Assembly (NCBI RefSeq): GCF_014764305.1
Contig: NZ_CP061703.1
Span: 2,585,501-2,649,500, forward strand
Direction of reading: 5' to 3'
Source of the DNA: Mesoflavibacter profundi
Lineage (GTDB): Bacteria > Bacteroidota > Bacteroidia > Flavobacteriales > Flavobacteriaceae
Length of the DNA: 64,000 nt
A program made the translations under genes and the position numbers. The stretch's first letter is position 1; every line of letters starts with the position of its first letter. Of this stretch, positions 7,720-16,203 are shown piece by piece. The notes beneath the pieces are model-generated. The model saw nothing but the letters and a program-made list of their open reading frames with translations. It ran no database searches and was not told the origin of the DNA.

Positions 7720-8877
7720 ATGGAAGAAAATTTCAACATGGTTGCCAAAACCTTATTTGGTTTTGAAGATTTATTAGTAAAAGAGTTAAAGCAATTAGGT
7801 GCACAAGATGTAAAAGCAGGCGTACGTAACGTAACTTTTGTAGGAGATAAAGGCTTTATGTACAAAGCAAATTTAGCATTACGTACAGCAATAAAAATCT
7901 TAAAACCAATAAAAACGTTTAGAGTTTCTAACGAAGAAGATTTATACAAACAAGTTTACAATATTAAGTGGGAAAAATACTTAAAACCTACAGGTAGTTT
8001 AGCAATAGATGCAACAGTACATTCTAAACACTTTACACACTCTAAATTTATAGCATTAAAAACAAAAGATGCGATAGTAGATAGGTTTAGAGATAATGGT
8101 GGCGTTAGACCAAATGTAGATTTACGTTTTCCAGATTTAAAAATAAACGTACACATAGATCGCTCTGTTTGTACAATATCTTTAGATAGTTCTGGCGAGT
8201 CTTTGCATAGACGTGGTTATAAATTAGCAACTAACATTGCACCTATAAATGAAGTGTTAGCAGCAGGATTAATTATGCTTTCTGGTTGGGACGGACAAAG
8301 TGATTTTATGGATCCAATGTGCGGTAGCGGAACAATGCTAGCCGAAGCTGCAATGATAGCTTGTAATATACCACCAAATTTAATGCGTAAAGAGTTTGCT
8401 TTTGAGCGTTGGCAAGATTGGGACGTAGAATTATTTGAAAAAATAGAAGAATCTTTATTAAAGAAAACCAGAGATTTTCATCATAAAATTTATGGTTACG
8501 ATAAGTCACCAAGTGCTGTACATAAAGCAAAAGAAAATATTAAAAATGCACATTTAGACGAGTTTATATCAATAAAACACGAAGACTTTTTTAAAACACA
8601 ACGTCCTGGTGAAGCACAAAAATTACATATGGTATTCAATCCACCTTATGGCGAACGTCTTGATATAGAAATGGAGCAGTTTTATAAACAAATAGGAGAT
8701 ACCTTAAAGCAAAATTACCCAAATACAGATGCTTGGTTTATTACTTCCAATTTAGAAGCTTTAAAGCACGTTGGTTTAAGACCGTCAAGAAAAATAAAAT
8801 TATTTAATGCTAAACTAGAATCTAGATTAATTAAATATGAAATTTATGCTGGAAGTAAGAAAGCTAAGTTTAATTAG
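7720..8877 (+). CDS. rlmL: THUMP-domain 23S rRNA (guanine-N2) methyltransferase, RlmL-like
   Basis: A 385-residue RNA methyltransferase. An N-terminal THUMP domain (about 1-160) precedes a class I SAM domain with motif I DPMCGSGTMLAEAA and the amino-methyltransferase motif IV NPPYGERL. In E. coli the homologous m2G2445 activity is the N-terminal half of the fused RlmKL protein; here it stands alone, which is the usual state in Bacteroidota. A consensus -7 element (TATTTTTG) lies 21 bp before the ATG. The following phosphoethanolamine transferase begins immediately after its stop codon, so the two are probably co-transcribed although functionally unrelated. Confidence 0.88.
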   Translation: MEENFNMVAKTLFGFEDLLVKELKQLGAQDVKAGVRNVTFVGDKGFMYKANLALRTAIKILKPIKTFRVSNEEDLYKQVYNIKWEKYLKPTGSLAIDATVHSKHFTHSKFIALKTKDAIVDRFRDNGGVRPNVDLRFPDLKINVHIDRSVCTISLDSSGESLHRRGYKLATNIAPINEVLAAGLIMLSGWDGQSDFMDPMCGSGTMLAEAAMIACNIPPNLMRKEFAFERWQDWDVELFEKIEESLLKKTRDFHHKIYGYDKSPSAVHKAKENIKNAHLDEFISIKHEDFFKTQRPGEAQKLHMVFNPPYGERLDIEMEQFYKQIGDTLKQNYPNTDAWFITSNLEALKHVGLRPSRKIKLFNAKLESRLIKYEIYAGSKKAKFN

Positions 8878-10482
8878 ATGATGCAAATTCTTCATAATAA
8901 ATACTTTAAGTTATTATTTTATATACTTCTTCCTTTAGCAATATTAGGTGTATTAGGTTATTATGAAATACTAAAAACAAAGATTTTATTAAAAGAATTA
9001 ATCGCTTTTGGCACTTTTTCGTTATTAATTTATAGTCTTTTAGCAATTTTTTTTTCAAAAATAAACAATTATATAGTTACTATTACAACTTTGTTTTTGT
9101 CGTTTTTAGTATTTATTAAAATAAGTTTTTATCACCATTACAAAGTTAGATTAGATGCTTCTGCTTATTATGTAATTTTTGAAACTAACAAAACCGAATC
9201 TATTGAGTTTTTAAAATTTTATTTTGATAATTATGTAATTATCATTTCGGTTTTACTTTTAGCCTTACCTGTATTGGTATATTTTATTTTTGGTAAAAAA
9301 GAAACAATTAAAATTACAAAGTCATTAAAATTATTGTCTTTTTTATGTATTTGTATAACCACTTCTATTATTGCTTTTAAGTTTAAAAAGGAAAATTTAA
9401 TATATAATTCAGTATTAAGTTATAAAGAGTATAAAGAATTTAAAAAGAATTTAAAATCAGAATTAGCAAATCAATTAAGTCCATTTGTTACTGTACAAGA
9501 AATTAAAAATAAAGAGAAAGAAACTTATGTAGTGATAATTGGAGAATCTACCTCTAATTGGCACATGCAATTGTATGGTTATCAAAGAGAAACAAATCCC
9601 TTGTTATCAGAAATAAAAGAAGAACTTTTAGTCTTTAAAAATGTAATAACAAGTAATACACATACAATTATTGCATTAGATAAAATTTTAACTTTTTCAG
9701 ATTATCAATACCCAAATAAAAAAAATAATACATCTATTGTACAATTAGCAAATGCAGCAGGTTTCAATACATATTGGATAACAAATCAAAGACCAGTAGG
9801 TTTACATGAAAGCGTATCTACAATTATTGGCCAAGCAGCGAATAAATTTATTCCTTTATCTATAGGTAATAGTAATGAAGTAAGTTTAGATGAAAAAATA
9901 TTACCCGAACTAAAAAAGGTCTTACAAAATAAAGAAGAAAAAAAAATTATTTTTATACACCTAATGGGAACACATGGTGTGTATAAGTATAGGTATCCAG
10001 ATAGTTTTAATCAATTTACAAATAGCCCTAATAATATTAGACTTAACACGTCTAATAAAGCTATAAAATTAATTAACGAATATGATAACGCTATTACTTA
10101 TAATGATTATATAGTAAGAAGTATTATAGATCAAATAAAAGCATTAGAAGATAAAAGCTTAGTAATTTATTTCTCTGATCATGGCGATGAACTTTATGAT
10201 ACTATAGATTTTGTAGGGCACAACGAATATTTAGCTACAAAACCGATGTATGAAATACCTTTTATAGTTTGGATGTCAGATAAATACAAAAAAGAGAATA
10301 AAGATAGTTTTGAGTTTAATTCATACTTAAAAAGAAAATATATTTTAGATGATTTTATTCACAGTTTTTCTGATCTTTTAAAAATTAAACACAATAAATT
10401 TGATAGTACAAGAAGTATTTTTAGTCCAAATTTTAAATTTAAAAAAAGACTAATAAAAACAAATATAGACTATGATAAATAA
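8878..10482 (+). CDS. Phosphoethanolamine transferase (EptA/CptA-like sulfatase-fold enzyme)
   Basis: A 534-residue inner-membrane enzyme with four to five N-terminal helices (residues about 10-165) and a periplasmic alkaline-phosphatase-fold domain. The nucleophile motif GESTSNWHMQLYGYQRETNP places Thr225 as the likely phospho-acceptor, with Glu223 as metal ligand; HLMGTHGVY and FSDHGDE plus GHNEY give the remaining zinc ligands. Such enzymes move phosphoethanolamine from phosphatidylethanolamine to lipid A, core LPS or another surface glycan. The acceptor here is not predictable. The gene starts directly at the previous stop and overlaps the next gene by 11 bases, indicating a functional pair. 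Confidence 0.87.
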   Translation: MMQILHNKYFKLLFYILLPLAILGVLGYYEILKTKILLKELIAFGTFSLLIYSLLAIFFSKINNYIVTITTLFLSFLVFIKISFYHHYKVRLDASAYYVIFETNKTESIEFLKFYFDNYVIIISVLLLALPVLVYFIFGKKETIKITKSLKLLSFLCICITTSIIAFKFKKENLIYNSVLSYKEYKEFKKNLKSELANQLSPFVTVQEIKNKEKETYVVIIGESTSNWHMQLYGYQRETNPLLSEIKEELLVFKNVITSNTHTIIALDKILTFSDYQYPNKKNNTSIVQLANAAGFNTYWITNQRPVGLHESVSTIIGQAANKFIPLSIGNSNEVSLDEKILPELKKVLQNKEEKKIIFIHLMGTHGVYKYRYPDSFNQFTNSPNNIRLNTSNKAIKLINEYDNAITYNDYIVRSIIDQIKALEDKSLVIYFSDHGDELYDTIDFVGHNEYLATKPMYEIPFIVWMSDKYKKENKDSFEFNSYLKRKYILDDFIHSFSDLLKIKHNKFDSTRSIFSPNFKFKKRLIKTNIDYDK

Positions 10483-11209
10483 AAAACGATTAGTTTTAAT
10501 AGGTATTCTTTTAAGTTTATTAGCTGTTTTTTATTATTTTTTTCCTTTTAACTTAGAGCATATAGGTTATACAAATAAGATTTATGCACATAGGGTAAAT
10601 AGTAAAGAAAAACTAGAAGCTTCATTACTTTATTTTAAAGGCGTAGAGTTAGATTTAGTTTATGATAGTAAAAAAAATGTTTTAGATGTTAATCATCCAC
10701 CAGCAAAATCTATTCAATTATATTTTGAAGATTATTTAACTGTATTAAAAGATAAAAAACCTCGCTTATGGTTAGATATTAAAAATTTAAATACTGAAAA
10801 CTCTTTATTGGTATTAAAAAAATTAAAAGCAGATTTAAATAAATTAAACTACGATTATACAAATGTATTAGTAGAATCAACAATACCAGAAGCATTACCA
10901 ATTTTTTCAAGAGAAGGATTTAATACAAGTTATTATTTACCACCAAATATTTACTCAAAACCGCAAACGGAAAAAGACTCTATAATTCAATTGATACAAA
11001 GTAAATTAAATAAGGATAATAAATTAGCTGTTTCTACCAATTATAAAGATTATAACTTTTTAAAAGATAATTTCCCTGAAACAACAAAGTATATTTGGGC
11101 TTTAACACCTAGAATTAATTTAGATCAATTAAAAGTCAGATCTATACTAAAAGATTCTACTGTATCAATTTTGATAGTACGTTATAGAAGCTTAATAGGA
11201 AATAGATGA
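10472..11209 (+). CDS. Membrane-anchored PLC-like / glycerophosphodiester phosphodiesterase-like protein
   Basis: A 245-residue protein with one N-terminal helix (residues 7-25) and an extracytoplasmic domain. The sequence AHRVNSKEKLEASL...GVELDLVYD...VNHPP resembles the start of the GDPD/PLC TIM-barrel fold, where His, the Glu-x-Asp pair and a second His bind metal and substrate; it also resembles FAM151/menorin-type proteins. Overlap of 11 bases with the phosphoethanolamine transferase suggests they act together, perhaps on a phospholipid head group. Similarity is weak, so the enzymatic assignment is tentative. Confidence 0.6.
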   Translation: MINKKRLVLIGILLSLLAVFYYFFPFNLEHIGYTNKIYAHRVNSKEKLEASLLYFKGVELDLVYDSKKNVLDVNHPPAKSIQLYFEDYLTVLKDKKPRLWLDIKNLNTENSLLVLKKLKADLNKLNYDYTNVLVESTIPEALPIFSREGFNTSYYLPPNIYSKPQTEKDSIIQLIQSKLNKDNKLAVSTNYKDYNFLKDNFPETTKYIWALTPRINLDQLKVRSILKDSTVSILIVRYRSLIGNR

Positions 11210-11211
11210 TA

Positions 11212-11967
11212 CTAGTTATTAGTGTTTTCTGGTAATTCTTCTTTTTCTTTTTTCTCCTTCTTTGTGTTACTTTTTTTAAACAAAGGTATCATATAAGAAA
11301 CAGTGTAACCATAACCAACACCAATACTATTAGAATCGTAGGTTTTATTAAAACCAGGAACATATAAATTTTCTAAATTTTCTGGTTGGTCTTGACTTAT
11401 CATGCTTTTTAATTGAGCATTTATTCCTACAAACAAATTATTTAAAACTTCAGCTTTAATACCTATCTGAAGTTCTACCCATATTGCAGATAAACCACTA
11501 AATTTTATGCTTTCTGTACTAGAATTTTGTGGTGACCAATATTGATTAGTATTGTATACAGTATAATTATTTCTGGTTTGACTAAATGTACTTGCACCAA
11601 CTCTAAAACCAGCATAGATCATATTTTCCATTCCAATCCAATTATCATACATGTTATAATCTGCACCAGCTTTAAAATAGCTACCAGAAGCTGTAACGCT
11701 TAAATAATCATTAGTTGTAATTTTTTCCTCAGTACCTAATTCTCCAGCAATATACCATTCTTTAGTAAGTCTATAATCACCAACAATTTCAAAACCTTTA
11801 TAGTCATCATCTAAAAAAGATCTAATTAATTTACCTGCATCTGCACCAAGTCTAAGACCATATTTTAATTTTGGTTTAGCAGTGTTTTGTAGTGTATCTT
11901 GTGCATTTGCATACCCAACGATACATAATGTATTAATGAGAAAAAATGTAATGCGTAATAGTTTCAT
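11212..11967 (-). CDS. DUF6048 family outer-membrane-type protein
   Basis: A 251-residue exported protein with signal peptide (MKLLRITFFLINTLCIVGYANAQ) and a body of alternating residues with terminal aromatic strands, as expected for an outer membrane beta-barrel (GLRLGADAGKLIRSF, GIGMENMIYAGFRVGAS-like segments). I recognise it as the DUF6048 type that sits beside DUF6452 in flavobacteria. The ATG at 11967 is preferred over a TTG two codons upstream. The start overlaps the end of the DUF6452 gene by 35 bases, so the pair is coupled. The C-terminal tail is Lys/Glu-rich. Confidence 0.7.
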   Translation of the reverse strand: MKLLRITFFLINTLCIVGYANAQDTLQNTAKPKLKYGLRLGADAGKLIRSFLDDDYKGFEIVGDYRLTKEWYIAGELGTEEKITTNDYLSVTASGSYFKAGADYNMYDNWIGMENMIYAGFRVGASTFSQTRNNYTVYNTNQYWSPQNSSTESIKFSGLSAIWVELQIGIKAEVLNNLFVGINAQLKSMISQDQPENLENLYVPGFNKTYDSNSIGVGYGYTVSYMIPLFKKSNTKKEKKEKEELPENTNN

Positions 11968-12502
11968 CTTCAATAATTAAGTTGTCGTTTTGTGGTATAG
12001 TTTGAAAAATCCATGGTCCATCTGTACCAGAATCTATATTAATATTAATGGTTTTAAAAATAGTTTTATAACCACAAGCTCTAGACACGTATAGATCTTC
12101 TCTTGTATAGTTTATGGTTAACAATTCTTGATTTCCTGTAAAAAAATCATCAGAAAAATCGTCTGGAGTATCATTATCATCTATTTCAAATTCTTTAATT
12201 AAAATAAATTGAGTTTGATCTTCGTCTGTTTTTAATGGTAAAGAAATTTGATTTAAATCGGTTCCAGAAAATTCTCTTAAAAATGAGTCTTCAGGTACAT
12301 TTGTACTAAGCGGAAAAACACTATCATCTTCAACACCAATAATTATTAAATTAAAAACAGACTTTGAGTTTTCTATAATATTATTGTCCTTAAAATCTAC
12401 AATCATACTTGGTGTTGTTGGTGTACTTTCTGGGCACAAATCGTCACGTTCGCAAGTTGTTAGTATCGTAAAGGTTAATAAAAGTAATATGATTTTTTTC
12501 AT
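11933..12502 (-). CDS. DUF6452 family lipoprotein
   Basis: A 189-residue protein with a lipoprotein-like signal (MKKIILLLLTFTILTTC, Cys17) followed by acidic ERDDLCPESTPTTP, matching the DUF6452 family pattern CxxDDxCPxxTxTTP. The mature part appears to be a small beta domain. Acidic residues right after the lipidated Cys fit the surface-lipoprotein export signal described for Bacteroidota, so it may be surface-exposed. It follows rlmD by 3 bp and overlaps the DUF6048 barrel gene; all three are probably one transcript. Function unknown. Confidence 0.72.
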   Translation of the reverse strand: MKKIILLLLTFTILTTCERDDLCPESTPTTPSMIVDFKDNNIIENSKSVFNLIIIGVEDDSVFPLSTNVPEDSFLREFSGTDLNQISLPLKTDEDQTQFILIKEFEIDDNDTPDDFSDDFFTGNQELLTINYTREDLYVSRACGYKTIFKTININIDSGTDGPWIFQTIPQNDNLIIEDETITHYIFSH

Positions 12503-12505
12503 TAT

Positions 12506-13957
12506 TTATTTTTCAAATAATACAACAGTTTCTATGTGAGATGTATGCGGAAACTGATCTACTAAACTTATTTTTTTTAATTTAAAACCTGCATTAATTA
12601 ACGTTTCTGTATCTCTTGCTTGTGTTGCAGGATTACAAGATACGTAAACCATACGTTTTGCGTTTAAATTTATAATTTTATTTAAAGTTTTTGGCGCAAT
12701 TCCAGAACGTGCTGGATCTAGTATTATTGTTTGAATTTTATTTTTGTATTGTGGATATTTACTTAAAAATTTACCAACATCTTCTGCATAAAATTCTAAT
12801 CCTTTTATATTATTTCTTTTAGCGTTTAATTTAGCATCTTCTATTGCAGATGCAACAATATCTACACCAACAATTTTGGTGTTATTACTTTTAGATGCTA
12901 TAATTTGTCCAATGGTTCCTGTACCGCAAAATAAATCTAATACTACAGAGTTATCTACTGCTTCTTTATCTTCTAAAGCATAATCTACAACCTTTTGGTA
13001 TAGTTTTTCGGCAGATTTTGGATTGGTTTGGAAGAAGCTTTTCATGCTAATTTCAAAGTTTAATCCAAGTAGTTCTTCAACAATTTTATCTTCTCCGTAA
13101 ATTAAATTAATGCTTCCCGAAGTCGCAATTGTACGATCGCCTTGTTCATCATTAATTGTATGTAAAAAACCAGCAACTCTATCTTTAAATAGTGACACCA
13201 AAAATTTTGCAAATTCATTAAGATCAAATTGATTTAAATCATTAGAAGTGGTAACCAAATTAAATAAAAGTTGATTAGTTTTAAACGATTTTCTAACTAC
13301 TAAATATCTAAAAAAACCTTCACGTTTTGGAGCATGCCAAGGATTAAGTCCTGTTGCTTCGCAATACGCCTTTATTTTTATTAAGTTATCTTCTAAGTCT
13401 TTATCAAATAAGCCACTATCTTTATCAAGATTGTCTCCAATCCACCAAGTACCGCGACGTTTAAAACCAAGTGTAAACTCGTCTACATCTGTGTTATTTT
13501 CATGATCGTAGCCAATTGCAGAAAAACTATATTCCATTTTGTTACGATAGTGGAATAGGTTAGGAGACGATACAAATTGGTCAAAATAATCCTCAATATC
13601 TGTTACTTTACCAATTTTTTTAAACAAATCCATAGTACTAGTGTACTTGTATTGGTGTTGTTTTTCTATAGGTAAATTAATGTAAGGTGCTCCAGAAATT
13701 TCGTGAAAATTTAAATTTACTTCATCAGGAGATTTTTGTAGTACATCAATTAATTTACATTCGGCGTATTTCTTTTTAGCTTTAACAACTCTAGCTTTTA
13801 CTTTTTGACCAGGTAAAGTATTAGGTACAAAAAGAACAAAGTTTCCTAATTCGTTATTAATTCTGGCAATACCTTTACCACCAAATGCGTAGTCAACTAT
13901 GTCTAAATCTATTAATTGACCGCGTTTTACAAATTTATTTCTATCTCTTCTTGGCAT
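12506..13957 (-). CDS. rlmD: 23S rRNA (uracil-1939-C5)-methyltransferase
   Basis: A 483-residue TrmA/RlmD family methyltransferase. N-terminal TRAM domain (about residues 8-70, with DYAFGGKGIARI), then a SAM domain with VLDLFCGTGTIGQ, the motif DPARSGIAPK and the catalytic Cys in VYVSCNPATQARD. The usual 4Fe-4S cysteines between TRAM and catalytic domains are not evident, as in many Bacteroidota members. A consensus -7 element (TACTTTTG on the minus strand, 13969-13962) ends 5 bases before the ATG, so transcription may begin at or very near the start codon (leaderless message). First gene of the unit with DUF6452 and DUF6048. Confidence 0.88.
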   Translation of the reverse strand: MPRRDRNKFVKRGQLIDLDIVDYAFGGKGIARINNELGNFVLFVPNTLPGQKVKARVVKAKKKYAECKLIDVLQKSPDEVNLNFHEISGAPYINLPIEKQHQYKYTSTMDLFKKIGKVTDIEDYFDQFVSSPNLFHYRNKMEYSFSAIGYDHENNTDVDEFTLGFKRRGTWWIGDNLDKDSGLFDKDLEDNLIKIKAYCEATGLNPWHAPKREGFFRYLVVRKSFKTNQLLFNLVTTSNDLNQFDLNEFAKFLVSLFKDRVAGFLHTINDEQGDRTIATSGSINLIYGEDKIVEELLGLNFEISMKSFFQTNPKSAEKLYQKVVDYALEDKEAVDNSVVLDLFCGTGTIGQIIASKSNNTKIVGVDIVASAIEDAKLNAKRNNIKGLEFYAEDVGKFLSKYPQYKNKIQTIILDPARSGIAPKTLNKIINLNAKRMVYVSCNPATQARDTETLINAGFKLKKISLVDQFPHTSHIETVVLFEK

Positions 13958-14080
13958 GCTGCAAAAGTAAACAAAGGTTTGAGTAAATAATACACTACAA
14001 TTAAAATTTTAATAAAATTGATTAATCTATTAAAAATGAATAAAATTGTTTTTAAACAGTTGTATAATTTATTATTTTGC

Positions 14081-14183
14081 AACTTCTAGGGATGATTTCT
14101 TTCCCACGCTGAATTTTCGAGACTTATCGAAAGGATAAAGGTAGAAAGGAATGGTTATTTTTTCACTTTAAAAACTTTTAAAA
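14081..14183 (+). promoter_or_regulatory. Candidate structured 5' leader of the ornithine aminotransferase gene
   Basis: About 100 nt separate a near-consensus -7 sequence (ATTATTTTGC, 14071-14080) from the rocD ATG. It is richer in G/C than the upstream DNA and contains a hairpin (TTTCGA, loop GACTTA, TCGAAA, 14115-14132), a weaker GGGA/TCCC pairing (14089-14105), and a purine-rich stretch (14131-14152). No known riboswitch consensus was recognised. Confidence 0.35.
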
Positions 14184-15464
14184 ATGGCTGTTTTAGACCA
14201 ATTAACATCGCAACAAGCGATGGACTTAGAAAACCAATACGGAGCACACAATTATCACCCATTACCAGTAGTACTTAGTAAAGGTGAAGGTGTTTTTGTT
14301 TGGGATGTAGAAGGTAAAAAATATTATGATTTTTTATCGGCTTATTCTGCTGTAAACCAAGGACATTGTCATCCAAAAATTGTTGGAGCAATGGTAGAAC
14401 AAGCAAAACAATTAACTCTTACTTCTAGAGCATTTTATAATGACATGCTTGGACGCTACGAAAAATTTGCTTCAGAATACTTTGGTTTTGATAAATTATT
14501 ACCAATGAATACAGGAGCCGAAGCTGTAGAAACCGCTTTAAAACTATGCAGAAAATGGGCTTACGAAGTAAAAGGTATAGAAGAAAATGAAGCCGAAATT
14601 ATTGTTTGTAAAAACAACTTTCACGGACGTACAACGACCATTATTTCATTTTCAAATGATCCTGTAGCACGCAAAAACTTTGGACCGTATACCAATGGAT
14701 TTATAAAAATTGATTACGATAATTTAGAGCAATTAGAAGCCGCATTACAAAATAATTCTAATGTAGCTGGATTTTTAGTAGAACCTATACAAGGTGAAGC
14801 AGGTGTTTATGTACCTAGTGAAGGTTATCTTGCCAAAGCAAAAGCGCTTTGCGAAAAATACAATGTGCTATTTATTGCAGACGAAGTACAAACAGGTATT
14901 GCAAGAACAGGAAGATTATTAGCAACATGTGGTAATTGTTCTTGTGAAAATAAAAACTGTTCTGGTACTCCAGAAGTAAAACCAGATGTTTTAATCTTAG
15001 GTAAAGCATTAAGTGGTGGCGCATATCCTGTAAGTGCTGTGTTAGCTAACGATAATGTAATGAATGTAATAAAACCTGGTAACCACGGAAGTACTTTTGG
15101 TGGTAATCCTGTAGCTGCTGCAGTAGCAATAGCTGCTTTAGAAGTCGTAAGAGAAGAAGATCTTGCACAAAAAGCTTACGATTTAGGTGAATTATTTAGA
15201 GCTGAAATTAACAAATACATAGAAACAAGTAATATTGTTAATTTAGTAAGAGGTAAAGGGTTATTAAACGCAATTGTTATAAACGATGATGAAGATAGTG
15301 ATACTGCTTGGAATATTTGTTTAGCATTACGTGATAATGGCTTATTAGCAAAACCAACACATGGAAATATAATACGTTTTGCGCCGCCTTTAGTAATGAC
15401 TAAAGATCAATTATTAGATTGTGTAAAAATAATCACAGAAACATTAAAGACTTTTGAAAAGTAA
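14184..15464 (+). CDS. rocD: Ornithine--oxo-acid transaminase with Cys-cluster insertion
   Basis: A 426-residue class III PLP aminotransferase that converts ornithine plus 2-oxoglutarate to glutamate semialdehyde and glutamate. Family motifs: [21 protein letters not shown], the cofactor Asp in [13 protein letters not shown], and the PLP lysine Lys274 (ILGKALSGG). Between ARTGRLLAT and [12 protein letters not shown] is an insertion with Cys249, Cys252, Cys254 and Cys259 (C-x2-C-x-C-x4-C) that is not in the canonical enzyme; I recall similar sequences in other flavobacteria. The rest is collinear, so this is not a frameshift. Single-gene unit followed by a hairpin terminator. Confidence 0.9.
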   Translation: MAVLDQLTSQQAMDLENQYGAHNYHPLPVVLSKGEGVFVWDVEGKKYYDFLSAYSAVNQGHCHPKIVGAMVEQAKQLTLTSRAFYNDMLGRYEKFASEYFGFDKLLPMNTGAEAVETALKLCRKWAYEVKGIEENEAEIIVCKNNFHGRTTTIISFSNDPVARKNFGPYTNGFIKIDYDNLEQLEAALQNNSNVAGFLVEPIQGEAGVYVPSEGYLAKAKALCEKYNVLFIADEVQTGIARTGRLLATCGNCSCENKNCSGTPEVKPDVLILGKALSGGAYPVSAVLANDNVMNVIKPGNHGSTFGGNPVAAAVAIAALEVVREEDLAQKAYDLGELFRAEINKYIETSNIVNLVRGKGLLNAIVINDDEDSDTAWNICLALRDNGLLAKPTHGNIIRFAPPLVMTKDQLLDCVKIITETLKTFEK

Positions 15465-15466
15465 AA

Positions 15467-15499
15467 CAAAAAAGCGACCATTTTAGGTCGCTTTTTTTT
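15467..15499. terminator. Bidirectional terminator between rocD and the CCC-motif gene
   Basis: AGCGACC/GGTCGCT stem (15473-15479 and 15486-15492) with T-run to the right and A-run to the left. It serves rocD and the convergent gene, whose stop codon (15498-15500) lies in the T-run. Confidence 0.8.
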
Positions 15500-15842
15500 A
15501 TTCTGCACTTTGTTGTGCTTGTTGGTATTGTTCCATCATTTGTCTAGATTGTTCTAATAACTCGTCCCAACCAACAGTATAAATTCTATAAATAGTTAAC
15601 AGCAAGTAAAATATATTAATTATTGTAATGATTAAAGCTACAGTTTTTGCTGTTTTCATTTGATTATATTCACTTTGACCAGTTTCATAATTATCTGGGT
15701 TTAATTCTGCGTCTTTTAAACTATTGTTTGCTACTAAATAAGCGCTACCAGATAATAAAAAACCTAGTCCGCCAAAACAGCAGCATAGTAATCCTACAAT
15801 AGATAAAATGTAAACAAGTGTTGGGTTTAGTCTTTTTTTCAT
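15498..15842 (-). CDS. CCC-motif small membrane protein
   Basis: A 114-residue protein with two membrane segments (about 9-36 and 66-90). The first contains the Cys-Cys-Cys run in GLLCCCFGGLGFLLSG, the feature that names this Bacteroidota family; YLVANNSLKDAELNPDNY follows. The C-terminus is Gln-rich (MMEQYQQAQQ). It follows the DUF2752 gene by 4 bp. Its last codons and stop are embedded in the shared terminator. Function unknown. Confidence 0.75.
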   Translation of the reverse strand: MKKRLNPTLVYILSIVGLLCCCFGGLGFLLSGSAYLVANNSLKDAELNPDNYETGQSEYNQMKTAKTVALIITIINIFYLLLTIYRIYTVGWDELLEQSRQMMEQYQQAQQSAE

Positions 15843-15846
15843 AATG

Positions 15847-16131
15847 TTAATTGATTAGTTTGTATATAAAATTAAAGAGTATTATTAAGATATTAATTAT
15901 TGCGAGTATAGAAATTATTTTATTTGAGTATTTAAATTTATAAAACAATGAAACAACAACTGTTGCTGCAAATACTATTAAAGTATAAATTGCAGGATAC
16001 ATATAAAAAGCATTAATAAATTCTCCATCTATTAATAAATAAAAAGCACGTTGTATACCACAACCAGAACATTCAAATCCTAAAATTTGCTTGTTAACAC
16101 ATGGTAACATTATGTTTGAATCTATATTCAT
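15847..16131 (-). CDS. DUF2752 domain-containing membrane protein
   Basis: A 94-residue protein with two to three hydrophobic segments. The N-terminal CPxxxxTGxxCPGCGxxRA-type motif of DUF2752 is present in the form PCVNKQILGFECSGCGIQRAFYLLIDGEFINAF, with three cysteines. It forms a pair with the CCC-motif gene. Its ATG lies only 17 bp downstream of a terminator hairpin that ends the T9SS protein transcript, leaving little room for a conventional promoter. Function unknown; lipid or redox roles have no support here. Confidence 0.78.
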   Translation of the reverse strand: MNIDSNIMLPCVNKQILGFECSGCGIQRAFYLLIDGEFINAFYMYPAIYTLIVFAATVVVSLFYKFKYSNKIISILAIINILIILFNFIYKLIN

Positions 16132-16147
16132 AGTGGTTAAATTTAAT

Positions 16148-16186
16148 AAAAAAGGCTTTTACAAATTTGTAAAAGCCTTTTTTATT
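16148..16186 (-). terminator. Long palindromic terminator after the T9SS protein gene
   Basis: A perfect palindrome with arms of about 16 bp (AAAAGGCTTTTACAAA and its complement) is flanked by A and T runs at 16148-16186. On the minus strand it ends the 16204-17994 gene; the DUF2752 start follows directly. Confidence 0.8.
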
Positions 16187-16203
16187 AGTGTTTAATTTAA
16201 AAA

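Noticed and set aside
14920-14985. Cys-rich stretch in rocD as a frameshift or sequencing error
   Set aside because: Both flanks continue in the same frame with conserved aminotransferase sequence, and the insertion has a plausible structured motif.
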